Part shown: positions 4,967 through 5,018 of the stretch, piece after piece
How the letters are laid out: every line of letters starts with the position of its first letter
Position numbering within the stretch: the first letter of the stretch is position 1
From: JBKJUK01 sp046590705
GTDB taxonomy: Bacteria; Acidobacteriota; Thermoanaerobaculia; Gp7-AA8
Assembly: GCA_046590705.1 (NCBI GenBank)
Contig: JBKJUK010000310.1
Coordinates: 1 to 5,018 of the forward strand
Length of the DNA stretch: 5,018 nucleotides
Direction of reading: 5' to 3'
The notes under the pieces: model-generated
Told to the model about the DNA's origin: nothing
Databases searched by the model: none
Seen by the model: the letters and a program-made list of their open reading frames with translations, nothing else
Translations under genes and position numbers: made by a program

Positions 4967-5018
4967 GCTGCTGGCACGGGAGAAGGCTCCGCTGAAGTTC
5001 ATCTCCCGTGCCAGCAGC
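4967..5018. repeat. Perfect 17-bp inverted repeat at the window edge
   Basis: GCTGCTGGCACGGGAGA (4967-4983) is repeated as its exact complement at 5002-5018, around an 18-nt loop. The outermost paired base is the last base of the window, so the stem may continue outside. No T-run is visible. It may be another intergenic palindrome, a terminator of a gene to the right, or a fold-back artefact at a contig end. Confidence 0.7.

Larger units (their letters stand above)
4751..5018. other. Upstream region of the DUF2911 gene, no credible gene
   Basis: The part nearest the gene (4751-4836) should hold the promoter of the - strand unit, but I could not identify a convincing -35/-10 pair. A TTGACC-like hexamer (complement of 4837-4842) has no matching -10 at normal spacing. 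Further right are a decayed CAGAACG array (4840-4881) and a 17-bp inverted repeat at the window edge (4967-5018). Short open frames run off the end on both strands, but the inverted repeat makes both read alike (LLARE...SRASS), so openness here says little. Confidence 0.5.

Noticed and set aside
4902..5018. Start of a + strand gene running off the right end (ATG at 4902, reading MQLPDQGCCGSELEDCDVAA and on)
   Set aside because: It is open for 39 codons, but there is no Shine-Dalgarno close by, part of it is a perfect inverted repeat that reads alike on both strands, and no family is recognised. It cannot be excluded without more sequence.
5002..5018. Resemblance of CCGTGCCAGCAGC to the conserved 16S rRNA 515 region
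   Set aside because: The bases before it do not fit the 16S context, there is an extra C, and the motif is one arm of a local inverted repeat.

Overview
The window looks like a piece of a moderately high-GC bacterial chromosome, possibly a whole short metagenomic contig. Five protein genes are convincing: thiS and thiO on the + strand, and a DUF2911 protein, an MFS transporter and a small lipoprotein on the - strand. The two sets converge on 1595-1913. DUF2911, the signal peptides and the lipobox indicate a bacterium. The gene content and the repeat-rich spacers would suit Acidobacteriota, Gemmatimonadota or a similar phylum, but the phylum is a guess from gene style and is not proven by the sequence.

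Layout. Positions 1-251 hold no gene. They carry arrays of the 7-mer CAGAACG and a 149-nt pair of inverted GTAG-headed hairpins (85-233) with the layout of a REP doublet (BIME/REPIN). Then come thiS (252-482) and thiO (479-1594), overlapping by ATGA, which supply the sulfur carrier and the glycine oxidase of thiazole synthesis. The convergent spacer 1595-1913 contains a 180-nt palindromic element (1624-1803) and a clear intrinsic terminator (1867-1893) for the - strand genes. Reading leftward on the - strand from 4750 are an exported DUF2911 protein (4750-3884), an MFS exporter-type permease (3746-2538) and a lipoprotein (2459-1914). Between DUF2911 and MFS lie a 17-bp hairpin just after the DUF2911 stop and a CAGTAGC 7-mer array that ends 7 nt before the MFS start codon. 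The right end (4751-5018) has more CAGAACG-type 7-mers and a perfect 17-bp inverted repeat whose outer base is the last base of the window.

How the genes work together. ThiS and ThiO clearly act in one pathway: ThiO makes dehydroglycine from glycine, and ThiS delivers sulfur to thiazole synthase ThiG, which is not in the window. The three - strand genes share direction and one clear terminator, and two of the three products are exported or lipid-anchored. They could form a loose envelope-related operon, but gaps of 137 and 78 nt, one filled with repeats, leave this open.

I see no new enzymatic or defence system. The most notable content is the non-coding part: four kinds of intergenic repeat or palindrome in 5 kb, at least one with the architecture of a transposase-mobilised REP element.
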